Origin: Eledone cirrhosa
Lineage: Eukaryota > Mollusca > Cephalopoda > Octopoda > Eledonidae
NCBI GenBank assembly: GCA_964016885.1
Contig: OZ024743.1
Location: 193,997,634 to 194,061,633, forward strand
DNA length: 64,000 bases
Reading direction: 5' to 3'
A model generated the notes under the pieces. That model saw nothing but the letters and a program-made list of their open reading frames with translations, ran no database searches and was not told the origin of the DNA. Below are positions 11,640-22,174 of this stretch, one piece after another. The translations under genes and the position numbers were made by a program. Each line of letters begins with the position of its first letter. Within the stretch, counting starts at the first letter, position 1.

Positions 11640-12160
11640 ATTTGTGTGCTTGTGTGTGTGTGTGTGTATATAGGAATATGATTCTATTAGTAGAAATGGG
11701 GGAGGGAGTTGTGTGTGTGTGTGTGTATATATGGGTGTTATGTGTGTGTGTTTGTGTGGGAGTAAGTTAAAATGGAGAGAATCTATATATTTTGTGTGTG
11801 TGTATATGTGTGTAGGAAAGTGATTCTATTAGTAGAAATGGGGAGGGCGTTGTGTGTGTGGGGGGTGGGGGGGGGGGGGTGTTATGTGTGTGTATGGGTG
11901 TTATGTGTGTGTGGGAGTATGGTTAGCATGTTAAGATGAAAAGAATATATATATTGTGTGTGTGTGTAGGTGTGTGCGTGTGTAGGAAAATGATTCCGTC
12001 AGTAGGAATATTTTTGAATGAACATATTTTCCTTACTTATTCGTATTTGTTCTGTTGTATTGTCAGCGCAAATGTATGTTAAGGTTTATTTAGTTCGGGT
12101 TTTTATTTTCTAAAGTAGGTGTTATGTGTGTGTGTATGTGTCTGTTTGGATGGTTAGCAT
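11640..12160. repeat. (TG)-rich minisatellite region
   Basis: Irregular repeats of GTGTGTGTG with units containing GATTCTATTAGTAGAAATGG, recurring about every 130-160 bp. A fragment shared with 12205-12290 (ACATATTTTCC, TTGTTCTGTTGTATTG) is also present. No gene. Confidence 0.7.
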
Positions 12161-12295
12161 ATTATGGTGTTGACATAATGTATATTAAACCATATTTAAT
12201 GCTGGTCTATATTTTTGAATAAACATATTTTCCGTATTTATTCGTATTTGTTCTGTTGTATTGTCAGCGCAAAGGTAAAATGGGAAGACTTGGAA

Positions 12296-12299
<4 letters not shown>

Positions 12300-12351
<52 letters not shown>

Positions 12352-12352
12352 A

Positions 12353-12400
<48 letters not shown>
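12300..12400. repeat. (TA)n microsatellite
   Basis: TA run with a CACACACA interruption; left border of the diverged 310-type repeat. Confidence 0.95.
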
Positions 12401-12407
<7 letters not shown>

Positions 12408-12890
12408 GAATTGGTGCTCTGAAATAGCGATATATACATGAATATATATATAGTATATTTGGCAATATACTGTATGCTTAATTAAAAACATTTTGAAGAC
12501 CTTGCGCTATTATTTTAAAGTAGTGACTATGTCACTTACTTCTTTTTTCAACAAACAAATGGAGATAAGCTGACAGATCAGTTTCACACTGTTGGTGATC
12601 ATCAGAGCTTAGCACTCGCCGATGCCTGTTGAAAATTATAGATGCTGGATTCTTATAGAATTCCAGTAATAATCAGGAACTGATTATACAGAGCGATTGC
12701 CGGTCCCCCAAAAAATAAAATTAGAATTGGTGCTCTGAAATAGCGATGTATACATGAATATATATATAGTATATTTGGCAATATACTGTATGCTTAATTA
12801 AAAACATTTTGAACACCTTGCACTATTATTTTAAAGTAGTGACTATGTCACTTACTTCTGTTTTCAACAAAAGAAGTGACATATATATGA
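12401..12890 (-). repeat. Diverged relative of the 310-bp hammerhead repeat, 316-bp period, about 1.5 units
   Basis: Words shared with the 310-bp unit: GCTCTGAAATAGCGATATATA, AAACATTTTGAAGACC, GAGCGATTGCCGGTCC. The unit start at 12401 recurs at 12717. It contains the best-formed hammerhead in the window (12566-12611). It starts at a TA tract at almost the same unit phase as an end of each of the two large 310-bp arrays. Confidence 0.8.
12566..12611 (-). ncRNA. Hammerhead ribozyme candidate with canonical core and GUC site
   Basis: Minus strand: stem I TAAGCT (12611-12606) with AGCTTA (12571-12566), 6 Watson-Crick pairs. Core CTGATGA (12605-12599). Stem II CAC/GTG with loop CAACA and a U:U at its base. 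GAAA (12585-12582). Short stem III from ACTGATCTGT, which can also pair between two molecules. Cleavage triplet GUC (12574-12572). Confidence 0.75.
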
Positions 12891-13060
12891 GTTTCAGAAG
12901 ATCCCGTTAAGGGTGAAAGCAGCGATTCTTTGCTTAAACTTTAATCTGTTATTTTAATGAATATTTGCTCTACGGTTCTTATATATTTGATATATATCTA
13001 TCCTTATCGAGCCTTCTTTGGATTTTAGTCTTCAAATTTATTATTATTACTATATATATA
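12889..13060 (+). mobile_element. TTATCGAG element with hammerhead-like 5' end
   Basis: Starts with a hammerhead-like fold (12889-12942): GAGTTT/AAACTT stem I, core CAGAAGA (one base off CTGAAGA at U4), stem II CCC/GGG, GAAA, hairpin stem III AGCA/TGCT, TT at the cleavage site. The body includes CTTATCGAGCC and ends near (TA)n. Other copies are at 8028-8160, 35260-35600 and 54205-54295. Confidence 0.6.
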
Positions 13061-13081
13061 TATATATATAAGCAGAAGGGA

Positions 13082-13245
13082 TATTCAATTTGTTGGTAAT
13101 TCAACAAATATAAATGTTTATAACTGATTCAGTGCACTCGACAAGTTTTCTGGATATTTTCAATGATATTAAATAAATGGAAACTATATTTATAAAATCA
13201 TATTTATTCTATTATATGTATTTCAAGGGTACCACTATCCAAGGA
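13082..13245 (+). mobile_element. Truncated GGTACC element
   Basis: Matches the outer part of E1 and E3, including GGAAACTATATTTATAAAA and ATTTCAAGGGTACCA. It breaks off inside stem II, so the ribozyme is incomplete. Confidence 0.75.
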
Positions 13246-13289
13246 AAACATGAACCGTTAACGTATTTACCTTTTATTTTAAATTTTAA

Positions 13290-13335
13290 TGACAGAATCA
13301 TGCACCACTCAACGAGATGATTTGCATCTACCTCT

Positions 13336-13371
<36 letters not shown>

Positions 13372-13463
13372 AGAGAGAGAGGGAGAGGTAGATGCAAATC
13401 ATCTCGTTGAGTGGTGCATGATTCTGTCATGCGTATATGCTTGTGTGATGGATGTGCATGTGT

Positions 13464-13526
<63 letters not shown>

Positions 13527-13577
13527 TATGTAAAGTATCGTCTTCCTGTCTTCCTTCGGGTTCCTATACCTGTATAC

Positions 13578-13619
<42 letters not shown>

Positions 13620-13640
13620 GTATAGGTTATGTGTCCACGT
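13290..13640. repeat. Two short palindromes around (TA)n tracts
   Basis: First: GATGATTTGCATCTACC (complement at 13388-13404) surrounds a TA/GA run at 13338-13380. Second: ACCTGTATA (13568) and TATACAGGT (13613) surround a TA run. Flanks inverted across a TA tract are also seen at 25803-25964. Confidence 0.75.
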
Positions 13641-14380
13641 ATGTTTCTGTTTGCACAGATCTAAAAGCTGTCCTTCATTATGTTATATCTCTTTATATTC
13701 AATGACTTAGGCGTTCGACAAATAGAACTCGATAAAATAAGTAGGAAATAAATAGTTTGGTTGATATGATAGATTGAGCTATTGAATCCATACCCTATCA
13801 TGGCTACAGTACAATAACTAAAACTAGTAAAAGAAGAGTTAAATTCTAAAAGAATACAAACATATGCATATTCATATACATAGAGAATAGCATATTGCCA
13901 CGAAATAAAACAACATCCTTTATGAAAATTTACTGAAATGAGTTGATAACGTATAAAATTTATTTGAAAATCATTGCAGAAAATTTATAGCAATCAAGAA
14001 CATTGACGAGATAGTGTGCAATATTTAATGAATATAAAGAACCAAAACAATATTGTTTCGTATAAAACACGTGATGTTTAACAAATGTCTATAGAAATGT
14101 TGGATTGTAAGAAGCTTTACGAAGAGTAGTGATTTAACATTCTGCAATTGTATTGAGCGCTGTAAAATAATTGATGGCCGATGTGTGTAAAGGTTAATTA
14201 AAGAGAATACTGCTGAGAAGGACAATGACAGAACTAAGTCAAATACATACAAATAACAGCATGGAACCTAATTTAGTCTTTTGTATACATTGTAGAATCG
14301 AAAGAAATATTTTAATTGTCAAGATGGTTTTCATTCCTTTTATAATGGCGTTAGAAATATGGCAAAACTCTGCTGATTTG
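13640..14380. other. No recognisable gene or repeat
   Basis: Low-GC sequence with stops in every frame. I see no repeat shared with the rest of the window. Confidence 0.5.
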
Positions 14381-14690
14381 GTAAGCTGGTGGTAGTATGT
14401 AGTCCCAATGTAGTGTCTCTATGGTTGTATTACAGATGGAAGTCTTCTGTTAGGATAGTAGAACAAAGTAGAATAGTGGCTTGTGCTGGTAGTAGTATGT
14501 AGTCCCAAAGTAGTGTCTGTATGGCTGTATTACAAATGGAAGTTTTCTGTTAGAATAGTAGAACAAAATAGTACAGTGGCAATGTAATAGTATTAGTATA
14601 CAGTCCCAATGTAGTATATGTATGGTTGTATTACAGATGGAAGTATTCTGTTAGGTAGTAGATCAAAATAGTATAGTGGCAGTGTACTAT
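14381..14690 (+). repeat. 100-bp tandem repeat, three units
   Basis: The word AGTCCCAA begins at 14401, 14501 and 14602, each followed by TGTATTACA and ATGGAAGT at matching distances. Units are noticeably diverged. No coding potential. Confidence 0.85.
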
Positions 14691-14901
14691 AATATTCCAT
14701 AGTGAAGAATTCTTATTAGTTATTTCAGACATTTGATACATATTATTTGCTATGTCTTCATCATATTCATTTGTAAAAGTTTTAAAAAATCATATAACTA
14801 CATGATCAGTTAAATGTAAACTTTCCATAAACAAACGAAAACATTATGACGATATATCTCTGTTGTTGCTGTTGTTGCTACTTCTGTTGATAATAATAAT
14901 G

Positions 14902-15118
14902 ATTTCTAGTATAGGCACAACGCAAGTAATTTTGGGGGAGGGGAAAGTCAATTAAATCGACCCCAGTGCGTGACTGGTGCTTTATTTTATCGACCCCGTA
15001 AGGAGGAAAGGCAAAGCTAACTTCGGCAGTAATTGAACTCAGAACGCAAAGAACCGTAACTCGATGCCATAAAGCATATTGTCCGACGCTCTACCGATAC
15101 TGCCAATCCACCACCCTT
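14902..15118 (-). mobile_element. tRNA-derived SINE (octopus type)
   Basis: Full-length minus-strand copy from ATTTCTAGTATAGGCACAA (tail) to the tRNA-like head at the high end (complement of CTCTACCGATACTGCCAATC). Confidence 0.9.
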
Positions 15119-15140
15119 ATAGTAGTAGTAATCGTAATAA

Positions 15141-15358
15141 TGATTTCAACTATAGGTACAAGGCCAGCAATTTAGGGGAGGGGGAAAATCGATTATATCG
15201 TCCCAGTGTATTACTGGTGCTTTATTTTATCGACCCCGTAAGGATGAAAGGCAAAGCTAACCCTCGGCAGGATTCAAACTCAGAATGTAAAGGGCCGTAA
15301 CTCTATGTCGCGAAGCAGGGTATCTGACGCTCAACCGATTCTGCCAATCCACCACCCT
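15141..15358 (-). mobile_element. tRNA-derived SINE, second copy in tandem
   Basis: Same family and orientation as the preceding SINE, 22 bp away. The spacers before and after contain TAGTAGTAATCGTAATAATG-like simple sequence. Confidence 0.9.
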
Positions 15359-15359
15359 C

Positions 15360-17130
15360 GTAATAATAATAACAACAAAATTCATAATATTAATAGGAAT
15401 AATTATAATGTAGATATACTGTAGTAGAGTAGTATGAACACTGTCAGGTAATTCTAAAAGGTTGATATGAAAATATTGCGTTTAAGATTTATAGGAATGG
15501 AAAGGAAAGATGGCAGAATCTCGGCGTATGGATGTGATCCATTAATGTATTGAAGATTACATAAAGTGTTTGATTCAATGTTGTGAGGATAGAAGATAAT
15601 ATAATGAAAGGAAGACCAACTATATCTCTCTTTCTATACATATACTGTATATCTATAGATATTGTATAAGAAAACATGTTTAGACTTGCTGTTAAGATTG
15701 TTCTGACGGTTAAAACCCACGTTAATGGAACTACGTGATCAGCAACTGGAATGTCACAACAATTTAGTTCTCCCTAAGAATTTCCCCAGGCACAGTGTAC
15801 TTGTAGTCCCACATTAACTTTTCTCAGTCATATGCAGATATCCTCGAGACTAGTATAGCTGAATTCAATGTACAGTTTATATATATAGTCGGCTATGTTC
15901 AGAATGTGCTGATGTATTGACGAATAAAAAGAAATATAGAAAACAAGAGAAAAGCAACTGTTGTTAGTTATAGATTACACTACACAGCATATGACATAAT
16001 ACATTTAATGCTTATATATATTATACATAAGTGTTTATATATATATAGTATATATATATATTATATGTATATTATATTTATATTATATATATAGTGAAAC
16101 ATGCACTCTCACACACACACACACTCACACACTCTCACACACACACACACACATATATATGTAGAAACATATATATGACGCATACCTCCCACTATATTGA
16201 TACCAATAGACATGAATGTTTCCACACAACTTCCTTCTCTGAAGAAGTAAAAGAATAAAACACAATTGTATTTGAAGTAAACTGTAAATAATTTTTTTCC
16301 TCAATTTACAAAGGATATTTTCAACAATAAGAATATAGAAAACTAGAAGTAAGAAAACTCTTTATAGCTAGAAATAAGCACATAAACATTTTATATTGTT
16401 CGTTTATACTTTATGTGGTTTACTTAAGTTTATTTACATTTTATCGTCTTCATATTTCTATGCCGTTAGTGCAAAAACCAAAAAAGAAAACCCCCAAAAC
16501 AACAAAAAGAAAAAAACAACAACAAAAAATGCCTTCTAAATTGAGAATTTTGGAATTTTGGAATTATCTCCACTTTATTTCTAACTCTTTTCTATTCCAT
16601 CCATCTCCTACTGACGAAAGGATGTTACCAGGATACATCAATGTTTAGGTATACAATAATGTATTCTATTGTTCCATATTCTATACAGAGCTTCTACTTT
16701 ACACAAATATGACAGTTAAAGAAAATCCATTTTGGACTTTTTTAATCTGATAAAATTGTACATATACCAGAACACTAAGTGAAGCTCAAAAAGTAAAATT
16801 TGAGAATTAAAGATAACATAATATTCCTTAAAATTTACAACTTTAAAACTAAAATTTCGCATTTGAATTGATATTATATCACAGTAAAGTGACAAACGAT
16901 ATCAAACAAACAGAAAAGTGAGAACCGAAAACAACATGCAAATACACAACTTTATTCACTTATGCAATCATAGTTTCATTAGCAATATTAAATATAAAGT
17001 GTAAAATAAGCAAAGTTCATTTGAACAATATACACTGTGATGTTTACAAATTTCTCAATTATTTCTTATGAAAAAAATAATTAAAAAATATTTGTTTAGG
17101 AGAAGTCTACACGAACCAACAACGAGTTAC
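15360..17130. other. AT-rich sequence, no gene recognised
   Basis: Contains simple repeats (TA/CA at 16015-16160). Short open frames here have no recognisable domain and no codon pattern. Confidence 0.5.
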
Positions 17131-17132
17131 TG

Positions 17133-17215
17133 ATAGTTATTTTATCAACTCCTTAAGTAAGGAAGGCAAACCCCCATCTTGATGGGATTTCGTTTGAGGA
17201 GCATAAAGTATTACA
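17133..17215 (-). mobile_element. Degenerate SINE fragment
   Basis: Decayed remains of the SINE body (TTATTTTATCAACTCC, GGAAGGCAAAC, TGATGGGATTT). Confidence 0.5.
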
Positions 17216-17219
17216 TTAA

Positions 17220-17790
17220 AATAAAGCATCTACTATTCTTGAGTTTCCTGTATTATATTCATTAAGTTGTAATAAACTGTTATCTCTCCTTACTATCGAG
17301 ATGTGAGTGTAATTTGCAGAGGTGTGAAACTATTAGGAAGATTTAGCATTAAGTTCTGCCAATTTATTCGACAAATAGTGGATGTAAAACGTTTATAGCT
17401 ATCATTAAAGCTGTTAGCTACTTAGGAGATACTGTCAAAGTTGGAAACAATTTCTGAAAGTGAGGATCTACAGAGAATCGTTGATACCAAATACTATAGT
17501 CAATCAACGATAATAAGTTTCCCTTTATGTGTTACAACATTACATACTGTTTCTAAGAGATTATTACAACAATTAAATTTATCGTTTTCTTGTTTTTATT
17601 TAATGAGTGGTGTCATTTCCTATTTATGTCTGCATATATTGGGACAAGAAATAAAATATCGAATACTTATCTACTTACAAATATAAAGCCTCGGAAGATA
17701 GGTTCCTAGTTTAGAATGTCAGAGATCTTAAGAAATACTAGCATAATGTTACCATAACAAAAATTGTACAAATTACATAACATAATACTT
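17220..17790. other. No recognisable gene
   Basis: An 81-codon open frame (17441-17686) has no domain that I recognise and is probably chance. Confidence 0.4.
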
Positions 17791-17794
17791 ATAA

Positions 17795-17988
17795 TGGTTT
17801 CTCCGTTGTGAAGAAGTGGGAAGTCGCTTACATCGAAGCCAGTATGTTACTGGAACTTGATTTTATCAACCCCGGAAGGGTAAAAGGAAAAGTTGACCAT
17901 GACGGATTTGAACTCAGAATGTTAAGAGTTGGAGTAAATATCGTATAACGTTTTATCCAATACTCTACCAATTCTGCCAAACCTCCAG
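17795..17988 (-). mobile_element. Degenerate tRNA-derived SINE
   Basis: Minus-strand copy with the body TTTTATCAACCCCGGAAGGG, box B as the complement of GATTTGAACTCAGAATG, and a head ending in CAATTCTGCCAAACC. Many substitutions. Confidence 0.75.
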
Positions 17989-18114
17989 TGTCGACCTTAT
18001 CCATACAATGGTAAATACATTAGATTGGGAAGGTCGATGACCTGTAGTTTAAAAGACCAATATACGACAGCCGTCTAGGGAATGGAATATATTAAAATAT
18101 TGCTCTTCATTTGG

Positions 18115-18478
18115 TCATTCTCTCCCCTCTCTTCCCTCTCTCTTTTCCCCCTCTCTCCCCATCCCCCTCCCTCTCTACCTACCTATCAATCAATCTATCT
18201 ATTAGTTTATCAGTCTGTCTGTCTTTCTGCCTATATTTTCGTCCGTCTGTCTGTCCATCTGACTGTCTGTCTGTCTATCTATCTACCTATCTATCTATAT
18301 CTCTACCTACCAACCAACCTACCCACCTACTTACCTACCTACTTAACTACCTATCTACCTACCCACCTTCCTATCAATTGTCTGTTTCTCTCTCTCTCTA
18401 TCTATCTATCTATCTCTCTACCTACCTACCTGTCGGTCTGTTTGTAGGTCTCTCTGTCTGTCTGTTTCTCTGACTCCT

Positions 18479-18557
<79 letters not shown>

Positions 18558-18605
18558 GTCTCTCTCTCTCTATCTATCCATTTATCTATCTATCTATCTA
18601 GTACT
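18115..18605. repeat. (CTAC)/(CTGT)/(TCTA)/(CT)n low-complexity block
   Basis: About 490 bp of pyrimidine-rich tetranucleotide repeats ending in a (CT) run of about 70 bp. Long open frames here are repeat artefacts. Confidence 0.95.
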
Positions 18606-18714
18606 GATTCGCTGCCTACCACACGGTTTTAAGACTGTAGCTAGAAATGTAAACATCCGGCTGACTTTGTGACATTGTGAAAAGAAGATAAATTATTGAT
18701 CAAGGAATCCTTAG

Positions 18715-18800
18715 GGAGATCGTTCAGCTCTCGCTGGCATCTGAGAGTTCCATGGTTTGATTCCTCGCGGGGGGCGTATGTGAACATTTTCCCGTCTCCA
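18715..18800 (+). mobile_element. tRNA-like SINE head, degenerate
   Basis: GATCGTTCAGCTCTCGCTGG followed by GGTTTGATTCC looks like decayed A and B boxes; the body is not recognisable. Confidence 0.4.
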
Positions 18801-18871
18801 GATGTATTTTACCCAATTAAAAAACAAAAACAAGCTATTATTTATAGTGATTATCTATTATTATAACAACT

Positions 18872-19088
18872 AGGGTGGTGGAATTAGCAAAATCGGTAGA
18901 GCATCGGACCACATGCTTAGCAGCATAGAGCTACGGCCCTATATGTTCTGAGTTCAAATCCCACCGAGGTTAGCTTTGCCTTTCATCCTTTTGGGGTCGA
19001 TAAAATAAAACACCAATAATGCACTGGAGTCGATTTAATTGACTTTCCCTCTCACCAAATTGCTGGCCTTGTGTCTATAGTAGAAATC
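18872..19088 (+). mobile_element. tRNA-derived SINE, full length
   Basis: Head AGCAAAATCGGTAGAGCATC (box A region), box B GTTCAAATCCC, body TTGGGGTCGATAAAATAAAA, tail TTGCTGGCCTTGTGTCTATA. Confidence 0.9.
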
Positions 19089-19139
19089 ATTATATCAACC
19101 ACGATATTCCATCAGAAGACGGAAGGTAAATATGACAGA

Positions 19140-19340
19140 CAATCTCGCTATCTTCGTTTGGCTGTTTGTGCCTACTCTTAACTATGGCCATGGATTTTAG
19201 TTGGTCGTGTTTTGGGGATCTAGCTGGATCGTCAATGGGGTGTGTCTGTAGGACTACTTGGAAGGCGCGTCTGAAGATACTGACCCCCAAGGCCCTCCCA
19301 GAATATGTGGCTAAGAAGAAGAAGAACGAAAAAAACAATA
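19140..19340 (+). pseudogene. LINE reverse transcriptase C-terminal remnant
   Basis: In one frame the sequence reads W-K-A-R-L-K-I-L-T-P-K-A-L-P-E-Y-V-A followed by a GAAGAAGAAG-rich tail. The fragment at 47448-47579 has the equivalent T-H-W-K-E-C-L-R-T-L-P-P-R-P-S-Q-E. I take both as 3' ends of non-LTR elements. Family not determined; upstream RT motifs are absent. Confidence 0.55.
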
Positions 19341-19477
19341 CAGGGGAAAATGGAAAAAAAATACATGTGAGTATTCAGTCAGCCATTTTGGAGATTTGCT
19401 GGTCAATGGGTATTTTAAGCGTTAGAGAAGTTTAAGAAGGGAGGTAATATATATATATAATTATCAATAATATTAAT

Positions 19478-19710
19478 AAATGGAAACTATATTTAAAAAA
19501 CCATATTTATTTTATTATATATATTTCAAGGGTACTAAAAAAAACTTTGGTACGCACTCATCAGATAAAATAAAAATTTGTTTTATAAATAGTCACTATT
19601 TATAAAACAAATTTTTATTTTATCTGATGAGTGCGTACCAAAGTTTTTTTTAGTACCCTTGAAATATATATAATAAAATAAATATGGTTTTTTAAATATA
19701 GTTTCCATTT
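19478..19710. mobile_element. GGTACC element E2: near-perfect palindrome with two hammerheads
   Basis: Arms 19478-19593 and 19595-19710 are inverted copies around one base at 19594, perfect as far as I can read. Each arm holds a hammerhead: minus at 19506-19574, plus at 19614-19682 (CTGATGA 19624-19630, GAAA 19661-19664, ATATATAT 19664-19671, stem I TATTTTAT/ATAAAATA). The element is a minimal head-to-head dimer of the E1 arm. Confidence 0.85.
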
Positions 19711-19764
19711 ACACGATAAACCAGACCTTATCGGTTCAAGTTCAATTAAATATCTCTTTGCTTA

Positions 19765-19816
19765 TATATATATATATGTATATATATATATACATACTTA
19801 TATATATATATGTATG

Positions 19817-19868
<52 letters not shown>

Positions 19869-19880
19869 ATATGGGATAGC
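19765..19880. repeat. (TA)n/(TATG)n tract
   Basis: TA run with regular TATGTATATA words. Confidence 0.95.
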
Positions 19881-20200
19881 AAGTTATCGTTATCCAGTTA
19901 GAGGTTGTGAGTACTCTGTATTGTTGGTAGTTTTAATGTACGGCGTTGTTTGACTCAACAAGATGTTTCCATATTTAGGTAGCGAGTTTGCGAGAATTCC
20001 CATGCAGGTTATACTTGGAGTAATAATAGTGAAAGATTGAAGAATATCATGGTCGGCTGTACAAAAATGGTTTTATTTCAGGTATTAACAATTGTTTCAT
20101 TGATCAGGTGACTCTAAATGCCGCTAATCACTCGAAGTTGCGTCCCTCGACATTAAATACAGTGTTCACTTCTGATCAAATCATGCTATTTTTCAATCTT
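19881..20200. other. Unassigned sequence left of PLE-D
   Basis: No ORF and no match elsewhere in the window; possibly part of a larger element. Confidence 0.35.
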
Positions 20201-20248
<48 letters not shown>

Positions 20249-20358
20249 GGAGGTGAGTTTTATTGTAGTACAATAAAGCAATGCAGATATCGGATAAGAA
20301 GCACTCTACAGTATGTAGGACTGGAGTATACATGATATATAAGAACAAAAGATGGTTA

Positions 20359-20738
20359 AAAGAGTTCAAAATAAAGATACCAGTTAAATTAGTCAATTGG
20401 GATGAATCGGATGCTCCCATTGTGATGTCGAAGTTGTTAGAGGTATCGGCTCTGGTCCAATATTCGTTGTTGAACTCTAGGATGGTTTTACGTGCGGTGA
20501 GAATGATGTGAAGTTCATCTGTGGTGATGTCAGAATATTTAAGTGAGAAAGATAGAGCATTATTGAGAAGTGAAGGCGAAATGGAGGAATAGTAGTTGGC
20601 AATATCAAATTGAACAAATTTTAGTTTGTTTTTATTATTCAATTTGTTGAACCAGCTAATCACTTCAGAAGTACCAAACCATAAATTGAGGTTCAAAGAA
20701 GAGCAATTAGAACGAACCTGTGGGATAATTCTATCCAA
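20359..20738 (-). pseudogene. PLE-D RT, N-terminal half (inverted fragment, motifs A and B)
   Basis: Read on the minus strand, an open frame contains V-Q-F-D-I-A-N-Y-Y-S-S-I (RT motif A with its catalytic Asp) and then M-G-A-S-D-S-S-Q-L-T (motif B region). The frame runs on past 20359 into unrelated sequence and (TA)n, so its downstream part is not native. It joins logically to the plus-strand ORF starting at 20759, which repeats the motif B segment; together they show an RT split by inversion. Confidence 0.85.
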
Positions 20739-20758
20739 GATGCAACTTCGACATCACA

Positions 20759-22174
20759 ATGGGAGCATCCGATTCATCCCAATTGACTGATTTAATTGGT
20801 ATCTTTATTTTGAACTCTTTGAGTCGGAAAATTCCTCAACTTCGCGGTGGAATTTATCGTGACGATGGACTCTTTACTATCTTAAATTGCAATATAGTTA
20901 ACCTTAATATTATTAAGAACAATATACGTAATCTCTTTAACCAACATAACCTAAAAATTGAATTTGATAACAGTATCAAACTAGCTAATTTCTTGGATGT
21001 ATCTCTTAATCTTGACACTGGCCTATATTACCCTTACCATAAAAACAATGAGAACCTAAATTATGTTAACTTTAAATCTAACCATCCTACTAATATCAAG
21101 AATGCTATAGTTAGTAATATTGGAAACAGAATATCTAACATATCTTCTAATAAAAACATCTTTGATGCTAACGCCAATTACTATAATAACGCGCTTTCTA
21201 AAGCCGGCTATCCTGATAAAATCAAATATAGTAAAGAAACAAATTCTAGAAGAAATTACAGTAGAATAATTAATCATGATCATTCCAATAACTTTCATAA
21301 AAGACCTAGATACAAAAACATAATCTGGTATAATGCTCCTTTCTCCATCTCTATTAATAACAATATTCCTAAATTATTCTTTAGTGCCTTAAATAAATGC
21401 TTCCCTCCCTCACATATCTATAGTAAAATATTTAACAAACATACCATAAAATTTTCTTATTCTACATCATCCAACATTTCCAACATTATCTCTAAACACA
21501 ACAATAAAATACTAAATACTAAATCTCTTCCTTCCAACACTGAATTTCATAATAATAGTACTCCCGACGTCATTGTAAACCCTAGGCTAATTTCTGCAAA
21601 CCCAAATACAACGTCAAACACAACTTCGCTAAATGTTCATAATCCCATTCTAAATCAAGAAACTATTATTCCTATCGCAAACAACTTCTCCAATCCAATT
21701 CCTTCTATAGATAACACTAGGTCACTCATTAATAATCTCTCTAATTGCAATTGCCCTATTAAAAATAAATGTCCTCTCAACAACCATTGTCTTGATAAAA
21801 ACTTAATTTACGAATGTAAAGTTATAACTGACACCAATTCCTTCACCTATTTTGGCTCCACTTCCACCTCTTTTAAAGCTCGTCTTTATAACCATCATTC
21901 GTCTTTTAAATACAAACTTAAAAGAACCAACACGGCTCTCTCAGAACTCATATGGTCCTTGAAATACAAAAACATTAAATATAGCATCTTTTGGAAGAAG
22001 GTTTCTTCGGCGTCTCCATACTTGAACAGTTCTCTATCTAAAATCTGCAATCTCTGTCTAAATGAAAAATTTACCATTATCTCTAATCGAGATTCTATAA
22101 TAAATAGACGCACTGACTTGTTTTCTATCTGCTTACATAAATTCCATAAAACATTTCACAAAGTATACAGCTAA
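20759..22174 (+). CDS. PLE-D RT C-terminal half plus GIY-YIG-like endonuclease (5'-truncated)
   Basis: 471 uninterrupted codons; the Met used here is simply the first in the surviving fragment. RT motif C is Y33-R-D-D-G-L, a variant of the usual YxDD. A thumb-like region follows (F-L-D-V-S-L-N-L at 78-85). Residues about 260-325 are rich in Asn, Ser and Thr. A Cys cluster (C330, C332, C338, C344) leads into a GIY-YIG-like domain: L-I-Y (349-351), Y364-F-G-S-T, F372-K-A-R375 with the probable catalytic Arg, then N-H-H and an S-E-L-I-W-S-L-K helix. The lack of stops suggests recent insertion. No complete RT exists here because motif A is on the opposite strand. The family resembles RT plus GIY-YIG proteins of cnidarians and molluscs; exact PLE subgroup not assigned. 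Confidence 0.85.
   Translation: MGASDSSQLTDLIGIFILNSLSRKIPQLRGGIYRDDGLFTILNCNIVNLNIIKNNIRNLFNQHNLKIEFDNSIKLANFLDVSLNLDTGLYYPYHKNNENLNYVNFKSNHPTNIKNAIVSNIGNRISNISSNKNIFDANANYYNNALSKAGYPDKIKYSKETNSRRNYSRIINHDHSNNFHKRPRYKNIIWYNAPFSISINNNIPKLFFSALNKCFPPSHIYSKIFNKHTIKFSYSTSSNISNIISKHNNKILNTKSLPSNTEFHNNSTPDVIVNPRLISANPNTTSNTTSLNVHNPILNQETIIPIANNFSNPIPSIDNTRSLINNLSNCNCPIKNKCPLNNHCLDKNLIYECKVITDTNSFTYFGSTSTSFKARLYNHHSSFKYKLKRTNTALSELIWSLKYKNIKYSIFWKKVSSASPYLNSSLSKICNLCLNEKFTIISNRDSIINRRTDLFSICLHKFHKTFHKVYS

Noticed and set aside
18082..18473. Two 120-codon overlapping frames rich in Ser, Leu and Tyr
   Set aside because: They come from (CTAC)/(TCTA)/(CT)n low-complexity DNA.
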